The notes: generated by a model not told the origin, from the letters alone. A stretch of DNA of 64,000 nucleotides from Paenibacillus antibioticophila (GCF_000455265.1 NZ_HG005139.1:592910-656909); one strand, 5' to 3'; positions 9,642-18,713 are shown, counted from the stretch's first letter. Program-made: numbers and translations.

Positions 9642-10748
9642 TTGTTAGGCGAATTTCAAGAGACACTGCTCCAATCTGTAAAAGCATTTCAATCCACTGA
9701 ATTAGTCATGAATAAATATGAGAATGTGCTTCAGCATCTGGATAGCGGGATCATGCTGTTTGACACAGAGGGGACCATGACCTTTATCAATGTCCGAATG
9801 GCCAAGCTGCTTGAGCTCCCTCGTCAGTCACTGATTGGTTGTAATCTGGCCCAGTTACTGAAGCACCCTGGCATTAGTCATTACAAGAGAAAGAAGATTA
9901 TCGGGCTGTATCGGGAAACCATTGTGTATCGGAAGAGAAACTTTGAGTTTATGGATGAGTATGGGCGATATTGGCTTGCGACCATAACGTATAGTGATGA
10001 GATGGATGGAGACTATCTGGTCAGTGTCAAGGATGTCTCCGAGTTTAAACAGATTGAAGAAACGGCCTATCAGAATGACAAGCTGGCCATGCTGGGGAAG
10101 ATATCGGCTGCCATCGCACACGAAATTCGCAACCCGTTAACTGCGATTCGCGGCTTTATCCAGCTGCTCAAGCCCCATCTTGTTCAGTTGGGAAGGGATG
10201 AATATGCGCAGATCATTCTGAGTGAGATTGACCGGGCCAACGATATTATTTATGAATTTCTGAACTCCTCGAAGCCTTCGACTCCGCAGAAGAGCGTAAT
10301 CAGCGTCGCTTCCCTGCTGAAAGAGGTTGTCCTTCTGACAGAGAGCGAGGCCTTGATGAAGGGTTGCGAGATCAGCATTAAGGAAGTTGCGCCTCAGATG
10401 AGCATTGCGGTGGATGTAAAGCAGATCAAGCAAGTGCTCCTTAACATGATCAAGAATGCAATGGAGGCGATCGAGGAGGTAGGCAGCGAGCATTCCGGCC
10501 AGATTGAAGTGAAGGCTGAGCTTGAAGAGAAATACGTCAACATTTCTATTCGCGATAATGGAAAGGGAATGGATAAAGCGATGCTGGCAAAACTGTTCTC
10601 TCCCTTCTTCACGACGAAGGAAAAGGGAACCGGGCTCGGACTATCGGTCAGCTATAGAATTATAAAAAATCATCGGGGAACGATATTTGCCGATAGCATC
10701 AAAGGGGCTGGTACGATCTTTGTGATCTCGCTTCCTTTGGCTACATGA
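9642..10748 (+). CDS. PAS-domain sensor histidine kinase, sporulation-kinase type
   Basis: A 368-residue soluble kinase. A PAS domain spans about residues 25-135 (GIMLFDTEGTMTFINVRMAKLL), followed by HisKA with the phospho-accepting His at about 160 in AIAHEIRNPLTAIRGF. The HATPase_c domain carries the N box (NMIKNAMEAI), G1 (DNGKGMD) and G2 (GTGLGL). No membrane segment is seen. The start is a TTG with AAAGGGGG 7 bases upstream; the next ATG would cut into the PAS linker. There is no response regulator beside it, as expected for orphan kinases feeding Spo0F/Spo0A. The signal is unknown. Confidence 0.85.
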   Translation: MLGEFQETLLQSVKAFQSTELVMNKYENVLQHLDSGIMLFDTEGTMTFINVRMAKLLELPRQSLIGCNLAQLLKHPGISHYKRKKIIGLYRETIVYRKRNFEFMDEYGRYWLATITYSDEMDGDYLVSVKDVSEFKQIEETAYQNDKLAMLGKISAAIAHEIRNPLTAIRGFIQLLKPHLVQLGRDEYAQIILSEIDRANDIIYEFLNSSKPSTPQKSVISVASLLKEVVLLTESEALMKGCEISIKEVAPQMSIAVDVKQIKQVLLNMIKNAMEAIEEVGSEHSGQIEVKAELEEKYVNISIRDNGKGMDKAMLAKLFSPFFTTKEKGTGLGLSVSYRIIKNHRGTIFADSIKGAGTIFVISLPLAT

Positions 10749-10754
10749 ATACTA

Positions 10755-10789
10755 AACCTGCGCCGCACAGCAGCGGCCGCAGGTTTTTT
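10755..10789 (+). terminator. Terminator after the histidine kinase
   Basis: ACCTGCG-CCGC pairs with GCGG-CCGCAGGT, then T6. It lies only 17 bases from the end of the convergent feo operon. Confidence 0.85.
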
Positions 10790-10805
10790 AGCATGCATAT
10801 TTCAC

Positions 10806-10982
10806 TCATCCCGCAGGCGGCTGCTTGGTCGATGAAGAAGCCGAATCGCAACAGGAAGCTGCACAGGATTGTTGTTGGGCGCAGGCTGCGCAGGCCCCTT
10901 GCTTCCGTTTTCGAATACCTCGATAAAAAGCAAATCCAGCATAAGCGAATACAACCGTCAGGATCACAATGTCAGCGATCAT
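10806..10982 (-). CDS. FeoB-associated Cys-rich membrane protein
   Basis: A 58-residue protein read on the minus strand from ATG 10982 (GGAAGGAAG upstream), starting 18 bases after the feoB stop. It has a single N-terminal transmembrane helix (IADIVILTVVFAYAGFAFY), a basic stop-transfer stretch (RGIRKRKQ), then a Cys cluster (CAACAQQQSCAASCC) with six cysteines. This is the layout of the FeoB-associated Cys-rich family found at the end of feoAB operons, thought to assist ferrous iron uptake or handling. The third gene of feoAB. Confidence 0.8.
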   Translation of the reverse strand: MIADIVILTVVFAYAGFAFYRGIRKRKQGACAACAQQQSCAASCCDSASSSTKQPPAG

Positions 10983-11000
10983 TCGTTCATCTTCCTTCCA

Positions 11001-13019
11001 TTAAAAGATCAACTTGCCCCCTTGATAAATAACGATCGATACGAGATAGGCAAGCAGCACAGCATATGCAACTGAAAATGCAGTCCACTTCCAGGAGGAC
11101 GTTTCCTTCCGAAGAACACCCACGGTTGCCAGACAAGGCGTATATAACAGTATAAATGACATGAAGCTGTAAGCCTGAAGCGGAGTAAAGGCCGATGAAA
11201 TTTGGACCTGCAGTCCGTTGATATCCGGAACATGGTAAATGATATTCATCGTTGAGACGACGACCTCTTTGGCCATAAAACCAGTCATTAATGCAGCGCC
11301 AGCTTGCCAGGTTCCGAAGCCAACAGGCTGAAGCAAAGGGGCGATCAGCCCTCCGACATAGGCGAGAAAGCTATCATCCATGGACTCAGCCACGCCTCCA
11401 GGGCCGAGATAAGACATCATCCAGATCAGAACAGAGCCGGCAAGAATAAAGGTGCCTGCTTTACGCAGGAATCCCTTTCCTTTCTCCCAAGTACTTCGGA
11501 ATAATGTCCGTCCTTGCGGCAGACGGTAGGGAGGAAGCTCAATAAAGTAGAAGGATTTTTGATTCTTAAAGATGGTCCTGGAGAACAGTTTGGCCAGCAG
11601 CAGAGTAAGAAGAATACCAAGGATATAAAGAGAAAAGACAACTAGAGCTTGTGATCTAGCAAAAAATACACCGGCAAATAATGCATACACAGGAAGCCTG
11701 GCTGAACATGACATTAAGGGTACAAGCAGCATCGTCAAGGTACGTTCCTTTTCCTGTTCAATCCCTCTGGAAGCCATGATTGCAGGAACGTTACACCCAA
11801 ACCCGATAATAAATGGGATCAGGGACTTGCCGTTCAGTCCGACCATCTCCATTAACCGATCCAGCATTACCGTAATTCGGGCCATGTAACCAGTATCTTC
11901 AATGAAGGAAATGATAAGGAACATGATGAAGATTTGCGGCATGAATACCAGGACACCGCCAACACCTGCTACAATGCCGTCTAATATTAATGCTGCAGTG
12001 AATCCAGAGACGTTCAGAGCCTCCAGGGCTCCTGAAATAAAAGTACTCAAGGGTCCTGAAATAAAGGTATCCAGCATATCGGATAGCGGATTCCCGAGCC
12101 AGTCAAACGTTAGTTTGAAGGTAACATACATAAAGGTTAAGAAGAGGGGGACTCCCCAAAAAGGATGCATGGCCATTTGATCGATACGATCCGTAAGAGT
12201 CGGGCGAGCTTTTGGTTGGGTAATCACCGCGCTTTTCAAAATTTCTTGAATGCGCGCCATTCGTACGGATCTCAAGTAGTGAGTCAGTGTCATGGATGGG
12301 TCTGTTGCCGCTAGCGACCGCTCTGTCCCTTCAAGAAGGGTATCCAGACGCCGGGAACAATCGTCGTCTAATTTCAGGGCATGGCGTACAGCTTGATTGT
12401 TCTCAAGCAGTTGAAGTGCAGCCCAACGCGTTGACAGACTCGCATTAGGGATAAATTTCGCTAATTCCCGGGAAATATCAAGGATAGCTTGTTCAACCGT
12501 CTCGCCGTAATCAAGAATCCAATCCGGCGCAGCGGTCTGCGAGGAATTGTGGCTCATAACCTCCAATAATTCATGGCATCCTTTTCCTGTCCGTGCAACC
12601 AATGGAATGACTGGAACCCCCAACATACGGGATAATACTTCGATCTGAATATGGACTCCACGGGATTCAGCGACGTCCATCATATTTAAGCCGATCAGAA
12701 GGGGCTTGCCGTATTCAAGCATCTGTAAGGTGAGGTAGAGGTTTCGCTCCAACTGGGAGGCGTCCACAATATTTATGATGGCCGAGGGCTCCTGACCGAC
12801 CAGAAACGTCGCTACCACGCCTTCATCGCGGGACACCGGATTGAGGGAATAAACACCGGGCAGATCTGTAATAGAACCTGCTTTATTGCGAAGCTGGCCT
12901 ACTTTCTTCTCAACCGTGACACCGGACCAGTTGCCTACATATTGATATGAGCTTGTCAGCGCATTAAACAGCGAGGTCTTTCCTGTGTTCGGATTTCCGA
13001 TCAATGCGGTATTGTTCAA
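11001..13019 (-). CDS. feoB: Ferrous iron transport GTPase/permease FeoB
   Basis: A 672-residue inner-membrane iron(II) importer. The N-terminal G domain shows G1 (GNPNTGKTSLFN), a DLPGVYSL G3 and NMMD as G4. The C-terminal half holds the Gate segments and membrane helices (GFGCNVPAIMASRGIE, SCSARLPVYALF). I place the start at TTG 13019, which overlaps the feoA stop (TTGA) with GAGGTG 9 bases upstream and leaves the G1 loop near residue 10 as usual. The longer frame to 13082 overlaps feoA and is not family-like. Co-transcribed with feoA. Confidence 0.95.
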   Translation of the reverse strand: MNNTALIGNPNTGKTSLFNALTSSYQYVGNWSGVTVEKKVGQLRNKAGSITDLPGVYSLNPVSRDEGVVATFLVGQEPSAIINIVDASQLERNLYLTLQMLEYGKPLLIGLNMMDVAESRGVHIQIEVLSRMLGVPVIPLVARTGKGCHELLEVMSHNSSQTAAPDWILDYGETVEQAILDISRELAKFIPNASLSTRWAALQLLENNQAVRHALKLDDDCSRRLDTLLEGTERSLAATDPSMTLTHYLRSVRMARIQEILKSAVITQPKARPTLTDRIDQMAMHPFWGVPLFLTFMYVTFKLTFDWLGNPLSDMLDTFISGPLSTFISGALEALNVSGFTAALILDGIVAGVGGVLVFMPQIFIMFLIISFIEDTGYMARITVMLDRLMEMVGLNGKSLIPFIIGFGCNVPAIMASRGIEQEKERTLTMLLVPLMSCSARLPVYALFAGVFFARSQALVVFSLYILGILLTLLLAKLFSRTIFKNQKSFYFIELPPYRLPQGRTLFRSTWEKGKGFLRKAGTFILAGSVLIWMMSYLGPGGVAESMDDSFLAYVGGLIAPLLQPVGFGTWQAGAALMTGFMAKEVVVSTMNIIYHVPDINGLQVQISSAFTPLQAYSFMSFILLYTPCLATVGVLRKETSSWKWTAFSVAYAVLLAYLVSIVIYQGGKLIF

Positions 13020-13258
13020 GATCCGGACACCTCGATCCGGGCAGCCTCTCTTCTGCGGATACTCAGAAGCTGCCCGCGACATTCAAGCAAGACCGGTCCG
13101 CCCCACAGACAGTAACGCTTGACGGTAATGCTTGCACCCTCATGAATGCCGAGGTCTGCAAGTCTTCGCCGCAGCATGGGGTCGATATGTATCAGTTGCG
13201 AGATTACAGCGGAATGACCAGGTTTGAGCCGAATCAGATTTTCCGAACGGGGCTGCAT
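13016..13258 (-). CDS. feoA: FeoA family ferrous iron transport protein
   Basis: An 80-residue SH3-like cytosolic protein (PMLRRRLADLGIHEGASITVKR, then LLECRGQLLSIRR) that supports FeoB function. The ATG at 13258 has GGAGGG 7 bases upstream; the longer frame to 13315 has no ribosome site. Its stop overlaps the feoB start by the TTGA pattern, so translation is coupled. Confidence 0.93.
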   Translation of the reverse strand: MQPRSENLIRLKPGHSAVISQLIHIDPMLRRRLADLGIHEGASITVKRYCLWGGPVLLECRGQLLSIRRREAARIEVSGS

Positions 13259-13289
13259 TGTTTTCCCTCCAAATAACATTATTCGATAT

Positions 13290-13304
13290 TGATAATCACT
13301 CTCA
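13290..13304 (-). promoter_or_regulatory. Fur box upstream of feoAB
   Basis: TGATAAT-C-ACTCTCA matches the 7-1-7 Fur consensus TGATAAT-n-ATTATCA at 12 of 14 positions, 32-46 bases ahead of the feoA start. It implies iron-dependent repression of the feo operon. Confidence 0.65.
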
Positions 13305-13453
13305 ATCGGGATCAATATACAGCATACTTCTGGAATTAACTGTGAAAATAGTCACAAAAAACAATAAAAGAAATGGCTGAACATCTTTACTTTTACTTTT
13401 CTCTTCAAGTAAGATGGTAGATAAAACATGCACAAAGAAGGGACACGGTACGG

Positions 13454-14416
13454 ATGAAGGAAAATCAATGCAAAATCGTAGACTGTACAATTCGAGACGG
13501 GGGACTTGTTAATAACTGGGATTTCAGTGTTGAATTTGTCCAAAAATTATATGCAGGCTTGAACGAAGCCGGCGTCGATTATATGGAAATCGGATATAAA
13601 AACTCTCCAAAGCTGTTGAAGGGAGCCGACGAGGCGGGACCTTGGCGTTTTCTAAATGATGATTTCCTGAAGAAGGTCATTCCGAATAAAGGAAATACGA
13701 AGCTCTCCGCACTGGTGGATATCGGACGAGTGGATGAAAATGATATTTTGCCGCGCAGCGAAAGCTTGCTCGATCTGATTCGGGTTGCCTGCTATGTGAA
13801 GGATGTGGACAAGGCTCTGAAGCTTGTTCAGACTTTTCATGACCGCGGATATGAGACCACGATTAATATTATGGCACTGTCTAACGTTATGGAGCATGAA
13901 CTGCTTGAGGCGTTTGACATGATCAAGAACAGTGTCGTGGATGTCGTATATATTGTAGATTCTTATGGGAGTTTGGACTATAAAGACATGGAGCATCTGG
14001 TAAATAAGTTTAAGCAGCATCTGCCGAACAAGCGTCTGGGCGTTCATACGCACAACAACCTGCAGCTTGCCTTCTCCAACACGCTTGTTGCCGCGGATCT
14101 AGGTGTCGAATTGCTTGATGCTTCTGTATACGGAATGGGACGTGCCGCAGGCAACTGTCCGACGGAGCTGTTAGTCACCCATCTGAAAAATACAAATTAC
14201 AAGCTGCGCCCGGTACTGGAGGTATTGGACCAGTTGCTGGTTCCTTTGCGCGAGAAGGAAGAATGGGGATATCTGATCCCCTATATGATTACGGGAAGTC
14301 TGGATGAGCATCCGCGCTCGGCGATGGCCTTGCGTGCCTCTGAGGACAAGGACAAGTCGGTCGACTTTTATGACAAGCTGACAACACCGGAAGTCGGATT
14401 CGACAAGAGCAAGTAA
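13454..14416 (+). CDS. DRE-TIM aldolase-like protein (4-hydroxy-2-oxovalerate aldolase/HMGL-like)
   Basis: A 320-residue TIM-barrel protein opening with VDCTIRDGG, the metal- and substrate-binding strand of DRE-TIM metallolyases, and carrying the paired His ligands in GVHTHNNLQLA near residue 200, then GMGRAAGNCPTELL. These match the aldolase/isopropylmalate-synthase superfamily, so a divalent-metal aldol or Claisen lyase is likely. It lacks the C-terminal domains of LeuA and of MhpE. It is monocistronic, with a terminator after it, so the substrate cannot be guessed from context. Confidence 0.75.
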   Translation: MKENQCKIVDCTIRDGGLVNNWDFSVEFVQKLYAGLNEAGVDYMEIGYKNSPKLLKGADEAGPWRFLNDDFLKKVIPNKGNTKLSALVDIGRVDENDILPRSESLLDLIRVACYVKDVDKALKLVQTFHDRGYETTINIMALSNVMEHELLEAFDMIKNSVVDVVYIVDSYGSLDYKDMEHLVNKFKQHLPNKRLGVHTHNNLQLAFSNTLVAADLGVELLDASVYGMGRAAGNCPTELLVTHLKNTNYKLRPVLEVLDQLLVPLREKEEWGYLIPYMITGSLDEHPRSAMALRASEDKDKSVDFYDKLTTPEVGFDKSK

Positions 14417-14429
14417 ACATTGTACTAAG

Positions 14430-14473
14430 TAGGGCCATCCCAAAGGACTTGATCTGGAGGGAGGCCCTATTTA
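14430..14473 (+). terminator. Terminator-like hairpin after the aldolase gene
   Basis: TAGGGCC (14430-14436) pairs with GGCCCTA (14463-14469), followed by TTTAT. The T tract is short. Confidence 0.5.
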
Positions 14474-14581
14474 TGTTAAGAGACCGGCGCATCACCGAAT
14501 TTATGCTGAGTGCAATGTTGCATATATGCGGGGAAGTGTGCAATAGCGGGAAGACAGTTAAATATTGGAGGGCGAGTTAGA

Positions 14582-14716
14582 GGGGCAACGTGTGAAGGGT
14601 TGCTACGATCGCTGTTGTTCGCGGATTTCTATGATTGGACTAAGTTCTAACAAGGGAGAAATCCGCTCACAAAGGCGAACGCTAACGCTTCTACAGCACA
14701 CTTCACACTTATGCCC
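14582..14716 (+). repeat. Structured repeat, copy 1 (shorter form)
   Basis: The ends are imperfect inverted repeats (GGGGCAACGTGTGAAG and CTTCACACTTATGCCC). An inner stem GCGGATTTCT...AGAAATCCGC is present, and the segments GATCGCTGTTGTTCGCGGATT and CTCACAAAGGCGAACGCTAACGC are shared with copies 2 and 3. It lacks the AGCTTTCTTACAGAAAGCT hairpin of the others. Similarity to copy 2 continues on both sides, from about 14535 to 14835, showing a later duplication of a larger block. Confidence 0.8.
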
Positions 14717-15508
14717 TGGCTACTTCGCCTTTACAGTTTAACTGCTATGCAGTTAGCACGTGCCTGCGCCACAGTCGCATTACGGTAAGCTTGCAGCTTG
14801 TGGCATGCAAGCAGGATACTCCGCGCGCCAATAGCCTCCTCCTAACTTCACTTTACTGCCAGCCCCTTAGACTAGGCATCACAAATGGAAGCCTGCGCGA
14901 TTCACTTTACGCACAGCTAATGGAACACTGGGCGCCTGGAGTTGCGCCCAGTTGTACGTTGCTTCGGCCTTGCGCGGAACATGGAACTTCGTTTTCCGAC
15001 CGGTTATTCCATTCTTGCTCCGAACTTTACTCGTCCTACTTGATCAGCCTCATTCCGGTCACACTCCAGTGAAATTACTTCCCTTAAAATCTTCATTCGA
15101 CGCTCGAACCCACTTTTAGTGAAAAAACTTACCTTAGATCGCCAGTAACTAGCCAAACCCACGTTTTAGTCAACTTTAAGTACAAAAAATTCACTATATC
15201 CGCATTTCTATCATTTCCACTGAATTTAAGGTAACTTTTTTCACTACACGTGCGTGTTCCGTATTTGCATGGGGTCTACCAACCGTCGCCATGCTGTGAA
15301 GCATCGCTCGTTGGTAGCCTTGAGCAGTTTGAGATCTGCATGATGCAAGGTGTGTATACGTACTTCGTTACCATTTTGCAGAATCTGCTGGGGATAGTCC
15401 TTGTGTGGGTAGTTGTCCATGCACCTGTCCGCTAAAGGTGCAATGATACGCAGTTACTGTTAAGTGTGCAATAGTGGAAAATAGTTAAACTCCATTAGGC
15501 GAGTTAGA
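14717..15508. other. Gene-free interval between repeat copies 1 and 2
   Basis: About 790 bases with no convincing gene: short frames have no ribosome site and poor composition. The left end (to about 14835) is related to the sequence right of copy 2. It contains the inverted repeat at 15118-15246 and a possible hairpin near 15270-15322 (CTACCAAC...GTTGGTAG). Confidence 0.6.
15118..15246. repeat. Inverted repeat pair, MITE-like
   Basis: TAGTGAAAAAACTTACCTTA (from 15118) and its inverted partner at 15227-15246 match at 19 of 20 positions, with about 90 bases between. A related single half (AGTGAAATTACTTCCCTTA) occurs at about 15069. There is no coding potential inside. Confidence 0.65.
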
Positions 15509-15671
15509 GGGGCAACGTGTAAAGGGTTGCTACGATCGCTGTTGTTCGCGGATTTCTATGATTGGACTAAGTTCTAACAAGGGAGAAATCGGCTCACAAA
15601 GGCGAACGCTAACGCTCTATGCTCCCGATGCAGCTTTCTTACAGAAAGCTTTTACCTTTACACTTATGCCC
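15509..15671 (+). repeat. Structured repeat, copy 2
   Basis: Same element as at 14582 in the same orientation, about 163 bases long. It includes the extra hairpin AGCTTTCTTACAGAAAGCT (about 15632-15650). The inner stem has one change that breaks pairing (AAATCGGC instead of AAATCCGC). The flanks are homologous to those of copy 1. Confidence 0.8.
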
Positions 15672-16032
15672 TAACTACTGCGCCTTTAAAGTTCAACTAC
15701 AATGCAGTTTGCACATAGCTAAGCCTAAGCACTGCAATAAACTTGCCTCTGTGGCATGTCAGCAGCAGGATACTGCGCGCAAGCCTTGGGCAAAAGGCGC
15801 GCACAGGGCAGATTGTACGATCCACTTTATGCACGACGTCAATAGCACAACGCGTTTTTTTCATTAAAAGCGTATGGTGTGTACTTGGTTGGCTTTTTGC
15901 AGATAGTCTTGTTCTGTGATTTACATAAAATTGTCGAGGGATTCGAATGCTTAGTCACTGCATGGTTTGCATTGTTAGCTATTAAAGTGCGTTCGGCACA
16001 TGCAAATCCGGAATGAAGAGCCTGCGTAATAA

Positions 16033-16196
16033 GGGCATAAGTGTGAAGTGTTACAAGCTTTCTGTAAGAAAGCTACTTCGGAAGCATTAAGCGAAAGTGT
16101 TCGCCTTTGTGAGCGGATTCCTACAATTTCAGATTTTATTTAATCAAAGGAATCCGCGAACAACAGCGATCGTAAGCACACTTCACACGTTGCCCC
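16033..16196 (-). repeat. Structured repeat, copy 3, inverted
   Basis: The same element in opposite orientation, about 164 bases, with terminal GGGCATAAGTGTGAAG and CTTCACACGTTGCCCC. The inner stem here is GCGGATTCC/GGAATCCGC: relative to copy 1 a T-A pair has become C-G, a compensatory change. The sequence outside both ends is unrelated to the flanks of copies 1 and 2, which fixes the element borders. Confidence 0.8.
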
Positions 16197-16454
16197 CAGC
16201 ACGCAGAATCAATCTTTAGACGGTTTTATGCTGCTGCACACTTGCAGCAAACTGCGCCTAAAGGAGCGTACCATTAACTTGAGCTTAGATGAGTCACTGC
16301 CGAGCGAACTAGTACGATAAATTTCTATTAACCGCAATGAATAATAATTCGAAAATTGTTATTTTAAAATGGATAAAGCAGGAATAGATCATTTCTTGTT
16401 GAATTACTATTGTGTGCGACTTGCAAGATACCAACCTCCAGGAGTTGAGCATAT

Positions 16455-18575
16455 ATGAACGTCAGGACAGAGGAGAAGACAGCAGTTATTCACATCGGGC
16501 TTGGTCTGTTGGTAATGATAAGTCTATTCGCATTTTTCGAGAATTTTGAAAATTTCGGTGATACTCAGACTATTCAGGTTATTCAGCTGGTAGGAGGACT
16601 GATCTGCGGGGCAGTGGCGTTCGCTATCTTTGCGCAGGGGTGGATCTGGTTTGCCGAAAAGTTATCGAAGCATCGTTTCTACACAGCAATCCTGTTCATC
16701 GTGCTGGCTGGCTTCAGCTTTCTGCTTGCCATGGGACCAGACGGAGCAGGGGTAAGGGATTCCGATATGGATACCCGGCTGAGTAATGTCTGCCTTGTTA
16801 TCTCACATCTGATATGTGCTGTAGGAATGTTAGTGATATTTTCAGCTTCGGACAATCAAATTACGAGACGGTATAAAGTAAGTGTTCTGCTTGGAACAGC
16901 TGTTGGGAGCGGTGCGCTGCTCCTGCTTTTATTCTCTTATCAGCAAATTTTACCGGAAAGTATGCTTGAGCTCGGCAGCTTTCCTCAATTTAAACTAACG
17001 ATATGGATCATTACCATGCTGCTGTATTCCGCGGGGATCGCAGGTGTGATGTATCATCATTGTAAAGCAAAAACGATCGCCTCGCTGACGGTGGTTCGCG
17101 CCTTGCTCTTCATGATGATGGGCTATTCCCTGCTGTTGACCGGTGATCCTGCCAAGCCCAGCTTTTATCATATGATCGGGCAATGGTATATGGCGATATC
17201 TTATTATTTTGTGCTTAAAGGCGTTTATCAGCTAACGATTCTGGAGCCTTTCCGCGTTCAACAGAAGATCGAGGCCCGTATGAAGCATATGGCTTATCAT
17301 GATGACCTGACGGGTCTTCCTAATATTCGCCGTCTGAAGGAGACGCTTGCCGGGATGCTAAGCACATCCTCAAAGACCTCTGAGCTTAAGGGCGTCGCAG
17401 TTGTCAATATCGATCGGTTTAAAGCAATCAATGATTCGTTAGGCTACAGCACAGGCGACCTGCTGTTGAAAGAGCTTGGCAAAAGGCTCGAAATGCTATG
17501 TACCGAGCAGGAGAGGGTATACCGGCTTGGTGACGATGAATTCGCTTTAATATTCACAGGGCTTACCGAATCGAAGCAATTGGAAGGCCGTGCAGAGCAA
17601 TTGCTGCATTCTGTTAATCCCTCCATCACAATCGTAGATACGGAGTATCATGTTTCCCTCAGTATGGGGCTGGCTATTTTTCCGTATGATGCGAAAAGTG
17701 TGGATCATTTGATCCAGTACGCCGACATGGCCGTACATTATGCTAAAGAACGGGACGTGACCTTTCTTCGGTATTCGGAAGACATGAAGTTACGCACACA
17801 GGCAAGAGTGGAATTGGAAAACGATATGCGAAAAGCCTTGGACAGAGAGGAATTCTTCCTTGAATTCCAGCCTCAGTTCAATTTATTGAGCGGAAAAATG
17901 GTGGGCATGGAGGCTTTGGTGAGGTGGAATCATCCGAAGCGTGGCTTACTTCCTCCCAATGAGTTTATTCCGATCGCGGAAGAGTCCGGTTTAATTGTAC
18001 CGCTGGGAGAATGGGTGCTCAAGACAGCTTGCGGGTATAACAGAAGATGGCAGCTTGAAGGCTTTGACCCGGTATGTGTATCCGTCAACTTATCCATGCG
18101 GCAGTTCAGACAATATAACCTGGCGGAAAAGGTGGACTCCATTCTTAAAGAGGTTGGACTTGAAGCCCATTACCTTGAGCTTGAAGTAACGGAAAGCATG
18201 ACCTTTGATATCGAGACGGCTCTAAATCAACTGGAGAGCTTGAAGAAGCTGGGTGTACATATTAGTATCGATGATTTCGGCACGGGGTACAGCTCTTTGA
18301 ATTATCTGAAAAGTCTTCCTATCGACCGCCTCAAGATTGACCGTTCCTTTGTAAGGGAGGTCATGATTGACGGTAATGATGCAGCGATCGTATCCACGAT
18401 CACGATGATGGCGCATCATTTGAAATTAAAGGTTACGGCGGAAGGAGTAGAGAGCAAGGAGCAGTTGGAGTTTTTGAAGCAGCAGAATTGTCATGAGGGT
18501 CAGGGCTACCTGTTCAGCAAGCCTGTTAAAGCAGAAGAATTGAGAGATCATTTCCTGAACCGGAAGGCAGGATAA
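16455..18575 (+). CDS. Membrane-bound GGDEF-EAL cyclic-di-GMP protein
   Basis: A 706-residue protein. Residues 1-260 hold about eight hydrophobic segments (a membrane sensor region of unknown type). A GGDEF domain covers about 280-440 and an EAL domain about 455-700. The diguanylate cyclase signature reads GDDEF (359-363), a one-residue departure from GGDEF. The phosphodiesterase side is complete: EAL at 486-488, VSVNLSMRQF, VTESM, DDFGTGYSS, KIDRSF, and EGVE followed by QGYLFSKP. It therefore looks like a c-di-GMP phosphodiesterase, perhaps with a weak or regulatory GGDEF. AGGAG lies 11 bases before the ATG. Confidence 0.92.
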   Translation: MNVRTEEKTAVIHIGLGLLVMISLFAFFENFENFGDTQTIQVIQLVGGLICGAVAFAIFAQGWIWFAEKLSKHRFYTAILFIVLAGFSFLLAMGPDGAGVRDSDMDTRLSNVCLVISHLICAVGMLVIFSASDNQITRRYKVSVLLGTAVGSGALLLLLFSYQQILPESMLELGSFPQFKLTIWIITMLLYSAGIAGVMYHHCKAKTIASLTVVRALLFMMMGYSLLLTGDPAKPSFYHMIGQWYMAISYYFVLKGVYQLTILEPFRVQQKIEARMKHMAYHDDLTGLPNIRRLKETLAGMLSTSSKTSELKGVAVVNIDRFKAINDSLGYSTGDLLLKELGKRLEMLCTEQERVYRLGDDEFALIFTGLTESKQLEGRAEQLLHSVNPSITIVDTEYHVSLSMGLAIFPYDAKSVDHLIQYADMAVHYAKERDVTFLRYSEDMKLRTQARVELENDMRKALDREEFFLEFQPQFNLLSGKMVGMEALVRWNHPKRGLLPPNEFIPIAEESGLIVPLGEWVLKTACGYNRRWQLEGFDPVCVSVNLSMRQFRQYNLAEKVDSILKEVGLEAHYLELEVTESMTFDIETALNQLESLKKLGVHISIDDFGTGYSSLNYLKSLPIDRLKIDRSFVREVMIDGNDAAIVSTITMMAHHLKLKVTAEGVESKEQLEFLKQQNCHEGQGYLFSKPVKAEELRDHFLNRKAG

Positions 18576-18583
18576 ATACAGGA

Positions 18584-18627
18584 AAAGGCAGTTCTATCAG
18601 CCTGCGGGCTGAGGAGCTGCCTTTATT
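18584..18627 (+). terminator. Terminator after the GGDEF-EAL gene
   Basis: AAAGGCAG pairs with CTGCCTTT around an inner ATCAGCC/GGGCTGA stem, followed by ATTGAT. It is a weak T tract. Confidence 0.6.
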
Positions 18628-18659
18628 GATATGAACGGGCATTTGAAATGACACATAAC

Positions 18660-18699
18660 AAAAAACAGCCGCTTAGGAAGAGCTTCCTAACGACTGCCG
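18660..18699 (-). terminator. Terminator of the tRNA-Pro/tRNA-Gly unit
   Basis: Read on the minus strand, CAGTCGTTAGGAAG pairs with TTCCTAAGCGGCTG, followed by T6, directly downstream of tRNA-Gly. Confidence 0.85.
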
Positions 18700-18713
18700 A
18701 GTTGTAAAATAGA

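Noticed and set aside
13020..13082. Longer FeoB N-terminus
   Set aside because: The extra codons overlap feoA and precede the normal FeoB start; TTG 13019 with TTGA overlap and GAGGTG is better.
14791..15072. 93-codon frame in the repeat-rich gap
   Set aside because: Starts within duplicated repeat flank, no ribosome site, Leu/Ser/Cys-rich composition unlike neighbours.
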